DNA of 41,365 nt from JBDIBB01 sp039812685. GTDB lineage: Bacteria > Acidobacteriota > Vicinamibacteria > Vicinamibacterales > JAFNAJ01. The DNA lies in assembly GCA_039812685.1 (NCBI GenBank), contig JBDIBB010000024.1, forward strand, positions 1 through 41,365. Reading direction: 5' to 3'. Below are positions 1 through 8,724 of this stretch, one piece after another; position 1 is the first letter of the stretch, and each line of letters starts with the position of its first letter. A program made the position numbers and the translations under genes. The notes beneath the pieces were generated by a model. It made no database searches. It saw only the letters and a program-made list of their open reading frames with translations, and was not told the DNA's origin.

Positions 1-372
1 TTCGTGCGGGCGGATGAGGTGGGCCGGCTACGGGCCGGCACGGTGGTCATCGACATCAGTTGCGACGAGGGCATGGGGTTCCCGTTTGCAGTGCCGACGA
101 CGTTCGACGACCCGATGATCCGGGTTGGCAACAACATCGCCTATTACGCCGTGGACCATACGCCCTCCCACCTGTGGGACGCAGCGTCGGGCGAGATTTC
201 GCGCGCCCTCCTGGCTTATCTGGAGACCGTAAGCGGCGGAAGGCCGGCCTGGGATTCGAACGCAACGGTGAGTCGGGCCATCGACATCCTGGACGGGCGG
301 GTGCTGAATCCCCTGGTTCTGAGCTTTCAGCGGCGCCGGCCCGAGTACCCGCATGAGACCACGAACCAGTAG
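1..372 (+). CDS. N5-(carboxyethyl)ornithine synthase-like dehydrogenase (5' truncated)
   Basis: This is the C-terminal part of a protein of the alanine dehydrogenase/transhydrogenase fold; the frame is open to base 1, so the start lies outside the window. The visible 123 residues contain CDEGMGF, PTTF, YYAVDHTPSHLW and a closing NPLVLSFQ segment. These fit my recollection of N5-(carboxyethyl)ornithine synthase rather than true alanine dehydrogenase, which has a different sequence at the DHTPS position. Known members reductively join pyruvate to the side-chain amine of ornithine or lysine using NADPH, giving N-(1-carboxyethyl)amino acids. The gene overlaps the next one by 20 bases, so the two are probably co-translated. 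The nucleotide-binding half is not visible, so the exact substrate cannot be judged. Confidence 0.75.
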   Translation, partial: FVRADEVGRLRAGTVVIDISCDEGMGFPFAVPTTFDDPMIRVGNNIAYYAVDHTPSHLWDAASGEISRALLAYLETVSGGRPAWDSNATVSRAIDILDGRVLNPLVLSFQRRRPEYPHETTNQ

Positions 373-1243
373 GGAGCGAATCGGCGACGCGCTGCGGGCG
401 ACTCTGTACCGGGCGTCCCCGCTGGCGCTGGTCCAGTATCGGTACAGGCGCGCGACCGGAAGATGGTACAACCCGCGGAACACACGGACTTTCGACGAGA
501 AGCTGCTGTGGCTGATGCTCTACTGGCGCCACCCGCTCAAGTCACGGTGCGCCGACAAGTACGCCGTTCGGTCCTACGTCGAGGAGAACGGTCTGTCCCA
601 TCTCCTGTCACAGCTGCTCGGCGTCTACTCGTCGGCCGAGGAGATCCCGTTCGAAGAGCTGCCGGATCGATTCGCTCTGAAGGCCACGCACGGCTGCAAC
701 TTCAACATCATCTGCGCCGACAAGAGGCGTCTCGACACCGCCGACGCGATTCGGAAACTGAACGGATGGCTGAAGGTCGATATCAGCCGGCTTGGGGCGG
801 AACTGCACTACGCGGCGATTCCACCGCGGATCGTGTGCGAGGAGTTCCTCGAGGGGCGGCCCGGGACAGCGCCTGACGATTACAAGGTGTACTGCTTCCA
901 CGGCAAGGCGCATTGCACCATGGCCTGCACAGACAGGACCGACCAGGGCGCGAACTACGATTTCTACGACCTGGCGTGGAGCCGCAAGCTGCCCTACTCC
1001 AAGGGCAGCCTCAAGGGCGGGCGAGATGTTCCCAAGCCGGTCGGATATGAAGAGATGATCCGGGCGGCGGAGATCCTCGCGAAACCGTTTCCGTTCGTTC
1101 GAGTCGACTTCTACAGCGTCAACGGCCGGGTGGTGTTCGGTGAGATGACGTTCACGCCGCACGGCTGCATCGACACAGGGTATACCGACGAAGCACAGGC
1201 AGTGATGGGAGAGCTCATACACCTGCCCGATCGTCTGATGTGA
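353..1243 (+). CDS. TupA-like ATP-grasp amidoligase
   Basis: The product is a 296-residue cytoplasmic protein with ATP-grasp features of the TupA-like family, named after the teichuronopeptide gene tupA of alkaliphilic bacilli. Visible motifs are KATHGCNFN (about 110-118, nucleotide-binding lysine and glycine loop), EEFLEG (163-168), DYKVYCFHG (176-184), VRVDFYSVNG (249-258) and GEMTFTPHG (263-271, metal-binding Asp/Glu region). All key positions look intact. Family members are predicted to form amide bonds between amines and carboxyl groups in surface polysaccharides. The ATG lies inside the end of the preceding carboxyethyl-amino-acid synthase gene, which suggests coupled expression and a shared pathway. 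The substrate is inferred from context only. No signal peptide or membrane segment is seen. Confidence 0.8.
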   Translation: MRPRTSRERIGDALRATLYRASPLALVQYRYRRATGRWYNPRNTRTFDEKLLWLMLYWRHPLKSRCADKYAVRSYVEENGLSHLLSQLLGVYSSAEEIPFEELPDRFALKATHGCNFNIICADKRRLDTADAIRKLNGWLKVDISRLGAELHYAAIPPRIVCEEFLEGRPGTAPDDYKVYCFHGKAHCTMACTDRTDQGANYDFYDLAWSRKLPYSKGSLKGGRDVPKPVGYEEMIRAAEILAKPFPFVRVDFYSVNGRVVFGEMTFTPHGCIDTGYTDEAQAVMGELIHLPDRLM

Positions 1244-1396
1244 CGAGGTTGCCCGGTGCCGCGATCCCGGGCGGCCGCGCCGAGGGCCCGTCGCTGCCGT
1301 TGACACTCAACCTGCGCTTCACGTCTGCTCGTCTCCACCACCGCCCTCGTCACCCCCTCTGAGATAGAATCAACCACGCCCCCGGGATGGTCGTCC

Positions 1397-2017
1397 ATGC
1401 GCGCGAACGGCGGGCAACACGACCGGGAGTGGGACGACTTCGTGGCTGGCCACGAGGACGGGTGGCTCTGCCAGATGTCCTCCTGGGGTCGGCTGCTTGA
1501 GAAGTCGTTCCCGCACATCCGCCGCCACCTCTTCGTGGTGCGCGGCCCGACGGCGTCCGCTCGGGCCTGCTGGTCTGCCAGGTCGACAGCTGGCTCACCG
1601 GACACCGCCTCGTCAGCATCCCGTTCGCCAGCCTCTGCCATCCGCTGGTCCGTGACGCCGCCGACGGCCGTCTGCTGCGCGACGAAGTCGCCGCCCTCGG
1701 CAACGCCTGCCACTGCAGCCACTTCGAACTGCGGACGATGGGCGGGCCGGGCCTGGGCCCGCACCCGGCCACCTGCCAGGCCACGCGCTTCAAACACCAC
1801 TTCATCAGGCTCGACGCCTCGCCCGCCGAGATCTTCAGTGCGGCGGCCGGTGCGGCGCATCATCCTCGAGACCACCGGCGAGATGCGCGAGCTGCGGCAT
1901 ACGGTGACGCTCGAGCAGGTCACCCGCGATGGCTGCGTCCGCTGGGGCGGCTGCCCGCGCGACGTCTTCCACCTCTGGCGGGAGGCGTGGCTGAGGCGCG
2001 TCGAGCCGGATCGCTGA
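1397..2017 (+). pseudogene. FemAB-like (XrtA-associated type) acyltransferase remnant, frameshifted
   Basis: A FemAB/GNAT-like protein can be read only by changing frame. Frame 2 from the ATG gives a typical N-terminus (WDDFVAGHEDGWLCQMSSW, then RRHLFVVRG). Around 1540-1570 the meaningful reading moves to frame 1 (LVSIPFASLCHPLV, then FELRTMGGPG and FKHHFIRLD). Near 1830-1850 it returns to frame 2 (SVRRPVRR). The tail after that is not recognisable and stops at 2017. At about 205 codons it is also shorter than the roughly 330-residue family. FemAB-like proteins of this kind are regular members of XrtA/PEP-CTERM exopolysaccharide loci, so this is probably a decayed member of the neighbouring locus. 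A sequencing error could explain one shift, but hardly two plus the truncation. Confidence 0.65.
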
Positions 2018-2093
2018 GTGCGGCCGTCCCGCGTTTCCCGCGGTTGAGGTTGCCAGCGATCGAAAGCCGCGAAGGCGGCCGCCGTGCGGATCC

Positions 2094-2789
2094 TCAGCCT
2101 CTTCCCGCGCCGCTCCGCCAGGGCAGCACCCAGAACCGGTAGTACTGCAGCTTGAACCACTGCTCGGTCACGTCCTGGATGCCGTGCCAGGCGCGTGACC
2201 AGTTCTCCACGGTGTGGCCGCCGCGCGCCGGCACGCACCGCACCGCAATGCCCGCCGGCCCGAACGTGGCGCGGTAGACGAGCGCCGACCGCCGGCTCCT
2301 GAACGGTGGCGCGACGACGATGACCGACCGAATCCGCTCGCGCTGCAGGTAGGCGAGCACGTCACGGGAGGAGGTCAGCGTGATCGGCTCCACCTGCCGC
2401 GTCGCAACGATCTCCATCGGGCCCAGCCGCGAGATCCGCGCCATCACCTCCGCAACCCCCACCGCCACGTCGTTGGGCGCCCCGTCGCTGTCCATCGCCA
2501 CCGGCACCAGCACGCGCGGCGCCAGCCCCTCCCGCCTCAGGTTCCTCGCCCGCTCGAACACTAGGTAGTCGGGGTCGAAGTTCTCGACCAGGATCGCGTC
2601 GCTCGGCGCGGTGTCAGCCTCGCACACCAGGCTCCGCGCGATGGCGGTCGTCCACCAGTCGCGCGGCAGCCACGCCGCCAGGCCGACGAGCAGCAGCACG
2701 CCGGCACGCAGCCGCCACGTGGTGCGCAGCCGCTCGGAGCGACGGACGAAGTGCCGCGTCCAGGGCGGCAGGGTGGGGAAGGATGACAT
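2094..2789 (-). CDS. YdcF/DUF218-family membrane-anchored protein
   Basis: The 231-residue product has a basic N-terminus, one membrane segment near residues 29-42 (AGVLLLVGLAAWL) and a DUF218-like domain after it. Recognisable pieces are DAILVENFDPDYLVFERARNL, the strand VIVVAPPFRSRRSALVYR, and a final segment with GI.VRCVPA. DUF218 proteins (YdcF, SanA, ElyC) are linked to envelope or surface-polysaccharide metabolism, but their reaction is largely unknown. It is the last gene of the exopolysaccharide operon, 86 bases after the kinase gene, and converges on the FemAB remnant. A role in polymer assembly or release is inferred from position only. Confidence 0.65.
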   Translation of the reverse strand: MSSFPTLPPWTRHFVRRSERLRTTWRLRAGVLLLVGLAAWLPRDWWTTAIARSLVCEADTAPSDAILVENFDPDYLVFERARNLRREGLAPRVLVPVAMDSDGAPNDVAVGVAEVMARISRLGPMEIVATRQVEPITLTSSRDVLAYLQRERIRSVIVVAPPFRSRRSALVYRATFGPAGIAVRCVPARGGHTVENWSRAWHGIQDVTEQWFKLQYYRFWVLPWRSGAGRG

Positions 2790-2875
2790 GGAAGATGCGC
2801 GCCGGCATGGGCGTGCCGGTCGGACGCCGCGGCAGCGCTGTTACGGGACGCGGCCCCGCGCGGCGGCCCGGCGCG

Positions 2876-3823
2876 TCACCGGGCGCCGTGACCGGACGAC
2901 GCCCCCCGACCGTAGCGCGCGTAATAGCTGTAGTACTCGTCGTCGTCGTGCGTGTGCTCCGGGGAGACCGCGTTGAGCACCACGCCGATGATGCGATCCC
3001 GTCCGATGATCTCGGCCGCGCGCTCCACGTAGCCGTACGGCGAGAGCCCGGCCCGCACCACCAGCAGCGTGGTGTCGACCATCGCCGCCAGCAGGTTCGC
3101 GTCGGTGAGCAGCCCCACGGGCGGCGTGTCGAGCACCACCCAGTCGAACCGCTCCCGCGCCTCCTCGATCACCTGCTTCATCCGATCGGAGATCAGGCTG
3201 TGCATGGGGTCGGCCTCGGGCCGGCCGGCGGTGAGCAGCGTGAGCAGCGGCGTCACCTGGATCAGCGACATCCTGCCGGCAACCGGCGCGTTCAGGCCGT
3301 CACTCAGGCCAATGACGTTCGGCACCTGGAAGACGTCGTGCAGCGACGGGCGCCGGAGATCGGCGTCCACCAGCAGCACGTGCCGCCTGAACGACTCCGC
3401 CAGCGTCAGCGCCAGGTTGGTGGCGGTCAGCGTCTTGCCCTCGCCCGCCACGGCGCTGGTGATCATCACGGTCCTGATGCCGGTGGCGGTCTGCGCGTGG
3501 TGCAGCGTGGCCGCCAGCTTCCGGAACTGCTCCACCAGCTTGCTGTTGCGGTTGTCGGGCAGCGCCAGCCGCTCGGCCACCTGGGGGTGGAACCCCTTGA
3601 AGACGGCCATGGCCCGCGGCCCGTCGTCGGTCAGCAGCGATGCGCCGGTCCCGGCGTCGACGCCGGCCCGGGAGCCCTGCGCGCCATCGGGCCCGGCAGG
3701 CTGCTCGCCCGCGGGCACATCCCACGCCGGGCTGAACAGGCCCTCCTCGGGGACGGCGCCCTCCGTCGGGGCGTCGCCGGCCGCCTGCTTCGCGCGCCTG
3801 AGGGCCTCGTCGATGCGGCTCAT
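2876..3823 (-). CDS. polysaccharide-biosynthesis tyrosine autokinase (BY-kinase, XrtA type)
   Basis: A 315-residue cytoplasmic BY-kinase of the CpsD/CapB type. It begins MSRIDEALRRA, the usual opening of the exosortase-associated form. It carries Walker A AVAGEGKT (124-131), Walker A' LLVDADLRRPS (150-160) and Walker B VVLDTPP (229-235). The C-terminus has a tyrosine cluster (Tyr 297, 298, 300, 301 and 304), the expected autophosphorylation sites. There is no membrane or Wzz domain in this polypeptide; the activating partner is presumably the separate Wzz-like protein encoded at 4926-6566. Cycles of phosphorylation in such pairs set polymer length and export. It lies 104 bases downstream of the ATPase gene in the same operon. 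Confidence 0.9.
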   Translation of the reverse strand: MSRIDEALRRAKQAAGDAPTEGAVPEEGLFSPAWDVPAGEQPAGPDGAQGSRAGVDAGTGASLLTDDGPRAMAVFKGFHPQVAERLALPDNRNSKLVEQFRKLAATLHHAQTATGIRTVMITSAVAGEGKTLTATNLALTLAESFRRHVLLVDADLRRPSLHDVFQVPNVIGLSDGLNAPVAGRMSLIQVTPLLTLLTAGRPEADPMHSLISDRMKQVIEEARERFDWVVLDTPPVGLLTDANLLAAMVDTTLLVVRAGLSPYGYVERAAEIIGRDRIIGVVLNAVSPEHTHDDDEYYSYYARYGRGASSGHGAR

Positions 3824-3927
3824 CGCGACACCCCCACCGCCGGCGCGGTGCGGGGGCTGCGGCCCGGGATCTGATGTCCGGAACTCACGGTTCGAGACCA
3901 GGTACGGAACACGGTAGCTTCACTCCG

Positions 3928-4926
3928 TCAGAAGAACAGGAAGCGGCGCCTGCGCACGGGCGCGAGCCCCGCGAACATCGGCCGATCGTCGCCGGCGGCC
4001 ACGGCGCGCGGCACGGCCGGCACGTCCGGGAAGGCCGCCTGGCGCCCGGCGTCCTGCCGCGGCTCGTCAGGCTCGGCGGGCCCGATCAGGTTGTCGGCTC
4101 GGGCACGCTGTTCCCGCAGGTCGAAGTCGCGCGATACCTCGAGGACGATCGCCTCGTCCACGGGCTTGCGGCCCTGCGCGAAGCCGCCGAGCAGGGCGTT
4201 CTCGCAGATCACGCTGATGGTGCGCGGGATGCCGCGCGACAGCCGGTGCACGGCCACCACGGCGTCGCGCGTGAAGATCCGTTCCACCTGGCTGACGCCG
4301 GTAATCCGCAGCCGGCCGGCGATGTAGGCGGAGGTCTCGTTCCCGTCGAGCGCGCCGAGCTCGCAGCGCAGCAGCACGCGCTGCTTGAGCTGCCGCAGCG
4401 CGTCCTCGTTCAGGCGGTGGGCCAGCTCGGGCTGCCCCGACAGCACGACGTTCAGCAGCTTGGCGGTGGACGTCTCGATGTTGGCGAGCAGCCGCACCTC
4501 CTCGAGCAGTTCGTAGGGGAGGCTCTGCGCCTCGTCGATGACCAGCGACGTGACGCCGCCCGCGGCGTGCCGCTCCTGCACGTCGCGCCGGAGTTCGATG
4601 AGGAAGCGCGCCTTGGACCGCGCGGCCTCCTCGCTCAGCCTGAATCCGGCCGCGAGGAACTCGTAGAACTCCGAGCGCACCATGGTCGGGTTGTCGAGCA
4701 GGACGGTGCGGACGCCGTTGCGCTGCTCGAGCGCGAGCGCCGCGCGCAGCAGCGTCGTCTTGCCGGTGCCGGCCTCGCCGGCGAGCAGCGTGATGCCGCG
4801 GGCGGCCGACAGGCCGTAGCGCAGGTTGCCCAGCGCCTCGCGGTGCGTGCTCGTGAGGAACAGGAACCGCGGGTTCGGGGTGAGCTCGAACGGGCGCTCG
4901 CGGAGGCCGTAGAAGGCTTCGTACAT
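3928..4926 (-). CDS. XrtA/PEP-CTERM-associated AAA ATPase (ExeA-like)
   Basis: The 332-residue product starts MYEAFYGLRERPFELTPNP, typical of ExeA-like ATPases found in exosortase-linked polysaccharide loci. Walker A is GEAGTGKT (50-57) and Walker B is VIDEAQ (129-134), with a sensor-like LSGQPEL after it. The last 60 or so residues are rich in Pro, Ala and Arg and look disordered. Its role in these loci is not firmly established; it probably powers or gates assembly of the export machine. The start is the ATG at 4926, which overlaps the stop of the Wzz-like gene by one base (TGATG) and implies translational coupling. The open frame continues upstream, but that part is only a shadow of the Wzz-like gene. 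Confidence 0.85.
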   Translation of the reverse strand: MYEAFYGLRERPFELTPNPRFLFLTSTHREALGNLRYGLSAARGITLLAGEAGTGKTTLLRAALALEQRNGVRTVLLDNPTMVRSEFYEFLAAGFRLSEEAARSKARFLIELRRDVQERHAAGGVTSLVIDEAQSLPYELLEEVRLLANIETSTAKLLNVVLSGQPELAHRLNEDALRQLKQRVLLRCELGALDGNETSAYIAGRLRITGVSQVERIFTRDAVVAVHRLSRGIPRTISVICENALLGGFAQGRKPVDEAIVLEVSRDFDLREQRARADNLIGPAEPDEPRQDAGRQAAFPDVPAVPRAVAAGDDRPMFAGLAPVRRRRFLFF

Positions 4927-6566
4927 CAGACGAGGTAGTTCCAGAGCCGCAGGATGAAGAACAGCACGCCGGCGACGGCGAGGAACGCGAGGCTGCCGCC
5001 CACCTTGAGCAGCCGGCTGCGCCGGCTGGCGCGCCGCGCCTCGCCGCGCGTCACCACCAGCGGCACGGCGGCGACGACGGGCAGCGACAGCACGTTCACC
5101 ACCTCGACGTCGGTGTGGAAGCTGTTGTCGCGATACTCGAAGAGCCCGATCAGCAGCAGCCCGAGGCCGAGGCCGATGGCGAGGCCGGCGCCGTTGATTC
5201 GCAGGCGGTTGGGGCTGATGGGCTTCTCGGGCAGCCGCGCGGGATCCAGCACCCGGAACTGCTCGCCGATCTGGCGCCGCTCGAGGTTGGCGGCCACCTT
5301 CGAGTCCTGGCTCTTGGCGAGCAGTTCGGTGTACATCTTCTGCGTGGTCTCGTAGTCGCGGCTCAGCGCCACCCACTCCGACTCGAGGCCGGGCACCATC
5401 TCGATGCGCGCCTGGTAGCCGCCGATCACGCCGCGCAGGCGCCGCTCCTCGGCCTCCTTGAACTGGATCTGGCGGTCGAGGCTCTCGATCTCGGCGGTGA
5501 GCTCGACGACGCGGGCGCGCTTCTGCGCCTCCTCGGGCGTGGCGGCACGCGCCGGCGCGGCATCGGCGGTGCTCGTCAGCGGCTGCTGCAGCGCCTCGGC
5601 CTCGGCCTTCTTCTCGAGGTCGGCGACGACGCGCTTCATGCGCCGCACGTCGGGATGGTTCGGCTTGAGGCGCAGCTCCATCTGCGCGAGCTGGGTCCGG
5701 GCCGACTCGAGCTGCTGCGCCGCGGTGGCGCCGGTCACGAGATCCGCCACCGGCGCGGCGGCGCCGGGCGCCGGCACGGGCAGCGGCGGCGGCGCGGCGC
5801 GCATCGCGTCGATCTCGCCCTGGGCGTCGTTGCGCAGCCGCTCCAGCATCAGCTTGCGATCGCGATCGCGCGCCAGCGACTCCACGGCGGCCTGCAGCTG
5901 CATCTGCGTGGTGGTGATCGCCTGCATGTTGGACTGCATCTGCGAGGGCAGGGCGCCCGAGTGGCGCTCGCGGAACTCCTTGAGCTTGCGCTCCTGCTCC
6001 TCGAGTCGCGCCCGCGCGTCGGCGAGCTGCGTCTGCAGGAAGTCGGTGGTGGCCTCGGCCAGGAAACCGCGGTCGCGCAGGTTCTCCTCGATGAAGAGCC
6101 CGGCCAGCCGCTCGGTCACCTTCTGCGCTACCGAGGGATCCTGGGCGGTGTACTTCACGGTGAAGGCGTCCACCGAGTCCTCGCGCCGGCCGCCCTTGGT
6201 GAGCTCCACCTTGATGTCGCGCCGCATCTGCTCGATGACGTCTTCCATGATGCCGCGCGCGCGCAGCTTCGGATACAGCCCGAACTCCTCGACGATGCGC
6301 TCGAGGCGGGTGCGGCTCATGATCTGCTGCGTGAGCGACTGCAGGCGATCCTCGAGCCGGGTGGTGACGGTGGGCTTGACGTAGTCCTCGGGCACGCGCT
6401 GGGGCACCACCTGGATGAGGGTGTCCGACTGGTACTGGTTGGGCAGCAGGCGCGACACCAGCAGCGCCGACAGCGAGCACACGGCGAAGGGGACGAGCAC
6501 CCACCAGCGCCGCCGCCACAGCAGCGCCAGGATGTCCTCGGGGGTGAAGGTTCGGCCGGGCAGCAT
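4926..6566 (-). CDS. XrtA-system polysaccharide chain-length determinant (Wzz/PCP family)
   Basis: A 546-residue inner-membrane polysaccharide co-polymerase. An N-terminal Wzz segment (PEDILALLWRRRWWVLVPF) leads into a membrane helix at about 22-42. A long periplasmic region follows with coiled-coil stretches (for example ARLEEQERKLKEFRERHSG and EIESLDRQIQFKEAEERR) and a Pro/Ala linker in the middle. A second membrane helix lies near 457-478 after the PEKPISPNR motif, and a third near 522-541. The extra C-terminal helix and the separate kinase match the exosortase-associated subtype. It should set glycan length and stimulate the BY-kinase. The start is 5 bases after the barrel gene stop, with a GCGGAG ribosome-binding site next to it. 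Confidence 0.9.
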   Translation of the reverse strand: MLPGRTFTPEDILALLWRRRWWVLVPFAVCSLSALLVSRLLPNQYQSDTLIQVVPQRVPEDYVKPTVTTRLEDRLQSLTQQIMSRTRLERIVEEFGLYPKLRARGIMEDVIEQMRRDIKVELTKGGRREDSVDAFTVKYTAQDPSVAQKVTERLAGLFIEENLRDRGFLAEATTDFLQTQLADARARLEEQERKLKEFRERHSGALPSQMQSNMQAITTTQMQLQAAVESLARDRDRKLMLERLRNDAQGEIDAMRAAPPPLPVPAPGAAAPVADLVTGATAAQQLESARTQLAQMELRLKPNHPDVRRMKRVVADLEKKAEAEALQQPLTSTADAAPARAATPEEAQKRARVVELTAEIESLDRQIQFKEAEERRLRGVIGGYQARIEMVPGLESEWVALSRDYETTQKMYTELLAKSQDSKVAANLERRQIGEQFRVLDPARLPEKPISPNRLRINGAGLAIGLGLGLLLIGLFEYRDNSFHTDVEVVNVLSLPVVAAVPLVVTRGEARRASRRSRLLKVGGSLAFLAVAGVLFFILRLWNYLV

Positions 6567-6571
6567 CTCCG

Positions 6572-7996
6572 CTAGTTCTCCATTCCCGCCGCCGGCGCCG
6601 CCGTGCCGCCGGGCTGGCGCCACGACCCCAGCAGGGGCAGCCAGAAGGTGAGGCCGACGCGCGCCACCTGCCGGTCGTTGCGCCGGGCGAAGCCGGCCGG
6701 CAGCAGATCGGGGTGATCGAACTCGTAGTAGTAGCGCACGTAGCTGGCGACCAGCGCGGCGCTCGAGGCGAGCGCGAAGCGCGCCTGCACCGATCCGTCG
6801 CGGCTCCGGTAAGGATTGCCGCCGGCGCGCGTGCTGGCGAGGCCGAGCACGCCGGTGGCGTAGCCGCCCTGGAACACGAGGTCGAAGCGCCGGCCGATGA
6901 AGCCGCCCAGCGTGGCCCGCACCTGGTCGGTGAAGAACGGCTCGTTGAAGCCCTGGCGCAGCTCGTAGCCGCGCTGGTAGAGCGCCTGGGCCGACCAGCT
7001 CCGGCCGATGTCGATGCGCGCGAGCGCGTGGCCGATGGTGCTCCAGTACTCCACCGGCTGGCGCGTCGCGTCGTCCACGGTGTCCATGAGCGACCCGCCG
7101 GCGCCGGCCTCCAGCACCAGCGTGCGCCGGGGCGACACCCGCTTCTCGTAGCGCGCGGTCACCTCGATGCGCTGCTCGTCCATGGGGCGGATGGTGCCAT
7201 CCTCCCGATCCATCTCCGAGACACTGTAGCTGTAGGAGCCGAGCAGCGACGCCTGCCGGCTGAACGCCACGGTGTGCTCCACGGCGCCGCGCTGGCGCCA
7301 CGAGTCGCCCAGATACAGGTAGCGGATGCCGCCGGCGGCCGGCGGAGCGGCGTCGTAGTCGACCCGATCGAACGTGTACCGCAGGGCGGTGCTGTGCGAC
7401 CGGTTCCACCCGTGATCCAGATCCGCGCCGGCGCGCAGATCGACCAGGCGGCGATCGGCGACGGCGAAGTCGGCGGACGTGGGCGGAGGGGCGGTCTGGT
7501 CCGGCCCGAGGACGATGGGCACGGCGGCCAGGGTGAAGTAGTCCTGGTAGCCAGCGCCCACGCTGGCGCGCAGCGTCGACCGGCGCGCGAGCCGGGTCTG
7601 CGCCCGGAGACCGCCCCGCACGTTCTTCGAGGTGCCAGCGTTGGCGACCGAGTAGACGTTCACGGCGCCCAGGCCGCTGGCCTCGACATGACGATCCTCG
7701 GTGCCGTGGCGGAAGAGGAGCTCGGCCAGGCCGAGGCCGTTGTAGCCGCTGGCGGTCATCTGCTGCGGCGTGGGCGTCGGCGTCGCGCCCTGGCTGCCGA
7801 GCACGGCATCGTCGTAGCCGCCCATCGCGGTGAAGGTGAGCGACAGGGAGGTGCGCGACTGGCCCGGCGCGGCGCGGCTGCCCCCGAACAGGCCCCGGAA
7901 CTCCCGCGGCGCCCGCTGCACCTGTGCCAGGGCAGGCGCCGCCCCCATCGTCGCGACGACGAGCAGCAGGGGGGCGAGGCGGAATCGGCCGGGCAT
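6572..7996 (-). CDS. outer-membrane beta-barrel protein of the exopolysaccharide operon
   Basis: The 474-residue product starts with a clear signal peptide (hydrophobic 8-20, cleavage after PALA near residue 24). The rest has the alternating pattern of amphipathic beta strands: repeated short segments such as LRASVGAGYQDYF, QASLLGSYSYSV and DLVFQGGYATGVLG, many aromatic residues, and a final strand with VARVGLTFWLPL. XrtA/PEP-CTERM loci usually carry such an outer-membrane barrel beside the Wza-like and Wzz-like genes, and position supports the same call here. The likely role is passage or anchoring of the polymer at the outer membrane. The ATG at 7996 was chosen because it gives the signal peptide; the open frame upstream is a shadow of the Wza-like gene. 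Confidence 0.75.
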   Translation of the reverse strand: MPGRFRLAPLLLVVATMGAAPALAQVQRAPREFRGLFGGSRAAPGQSRTSLSLTFTAMGGYDDAVLGSQGATPTPTPQQMTASGYNGLGLAELLFRHGTEDRHVEASGLGAVNVYSVANAGTSKNVRGGLRAQTRLARRSTLRASVGAGYQDYFTLAAVPIVLGPDQTAPPPTSADFAVADRRLVDLRAGADLDHGWNRSHSTALRYTFDRVDYDAAPPAAGGIRYLYLGDSWRQRGAVEHTVAFSRQASLLGSYSYSVSEMDREDGTIRPMDEQRIEVTARYEKRVSPRRTLVLEAGAGGSLMDTVDDATRQPVEYWSTIGHALARIDIGRSWSAQALYQRGYELRQGFNEPFFTDQVRATLGGFIGRRFDLVFQGGYATGVLGLASTRAGGNPYRSRDGSVQARFALASSAALVASYVRYYYEFDHPDLLPAGFARRNDRQVARVGLTFWLPLLGSWRQPGGTAAPAAGMEN

Positions 7997-8019
7997 GAAG
8001 GGTGTCAGGGTGGGGGAGG

Positions 8020-8673
8020 TCAGGGCACGACGATCGTGTCGCCCGGCTTGAGGGCGATGTTCTGATCGAGCCGCTGGCCGCGCCGTACGTCCTTGTAGTT
8101 GAACTTGAACCGCTTCGTCTGGCCGCCCTCCGTGCGAATCACGGAGATGCCCTTCTCGTCGGCGTACTCGTTGAGGCCGCCGGCGGCGGCGATGGCCTGC
8201 AGCACGGTCATCGAGGCGGTGAGCGGGTAGACGCCGGCCTTCACCACGTTGCCGGTGACGAACACGCGCCAGCTGTTGATCTGCTTGACGACGACGGTGA
8301 CCGACGGCTCCTCGACGAACTCGGCGGCGGCCTTCTCGACGGCCTGGCGCAACTGCTCGGGCGTGAGGCCGGCGGCCTTCACCTCGTTGAGCAGCGGCAG
8401 CGTGATCATGCCGTCGGGGCGCACCGAGGTCTCCACCGACATCTCCTTCTCGCGCCAGTAGAGCACCAGCAGCACGTCCTCGGGGCCGATCACGTAGCCG
8501 GGCGGCGGCGTGACGCCGGGCGGCGGGGTCGGGGCCGTGGCGGCAGGCTTCTGCGCGGCGGGCGAAGGCTTGCCCGCCGGTTTGGCCGCGGGCTGCGCCA
8601 GGGCCGAGGGCAGCGCCAGCAATGCGCACAGGAGGACGGTGGACACGAGCGAGAAAGCGCGCATACGTCTCAT
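8020..8673 (-). CDS. Wza-like polysaccharide export protein
   Basis: A 217-residue secreted protein with a signal peptide (cleavage after ALA near residue 26) and a Pro/Ala-rich linker. A polysaccharide-export domain (PPPGYVIGPEDVLLVLYWRE, RPDGMITLPLL) is followed by an SLBB-type domain (VFVTGNVVKAGVYPL, GGLNEYADEKGI). It ends at LKPGDTIVVP, so it is the short form without the long C-terminal helix of E. coli Wza. No lipobox cysteine is seen; the only cysteine of the leader is inside the hydrophobic core. It would form the periplasmic or outer-membrane exit of the polymer. A second ATG three codons in is an equally possible start. Confidence 0.9.
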   Translation of the reverse strand: MRRMRAFSLVSTVLLCALLALPSALAQPAAKPAGKPSPAAQKPAATAPTPPPGVTPPPGYVIGPEDVLLVLYWREKEMSVETSVRPDGMITLPLLNEVKAAGLTPEQLRQAVEKAAAEFVEEPSVTVVVKQINSWRVFVTGNVVKAGVYPLTASMTVLQAIAAAGGLNEYADEKGISVIRTEGGQTKRFKFNYKDVRRGQRLDQNIALKPGDTIVVP

Positions 8674-8724
8674 CGGTGGATATCGACAGCGTAACTCATG
8701 AGCATGAAGCGCACACGGGGGAAT

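Noticed and set aside
1..372. First gene as alanine dehydrogenase
   Set aside because: The YYAVDHTPSHLW segment fits the carboxyethylornithine synthase branch; alanine dehydrogenase reads differently there. The missing N-terminus leaves some doubt.
1300..1370. TTGACA (1300) and TAGAAT (1365) as a promoter for the FemAB remnant
   Set aside because: The two boxes are about 59 bases apart, far from the 16-18 required.
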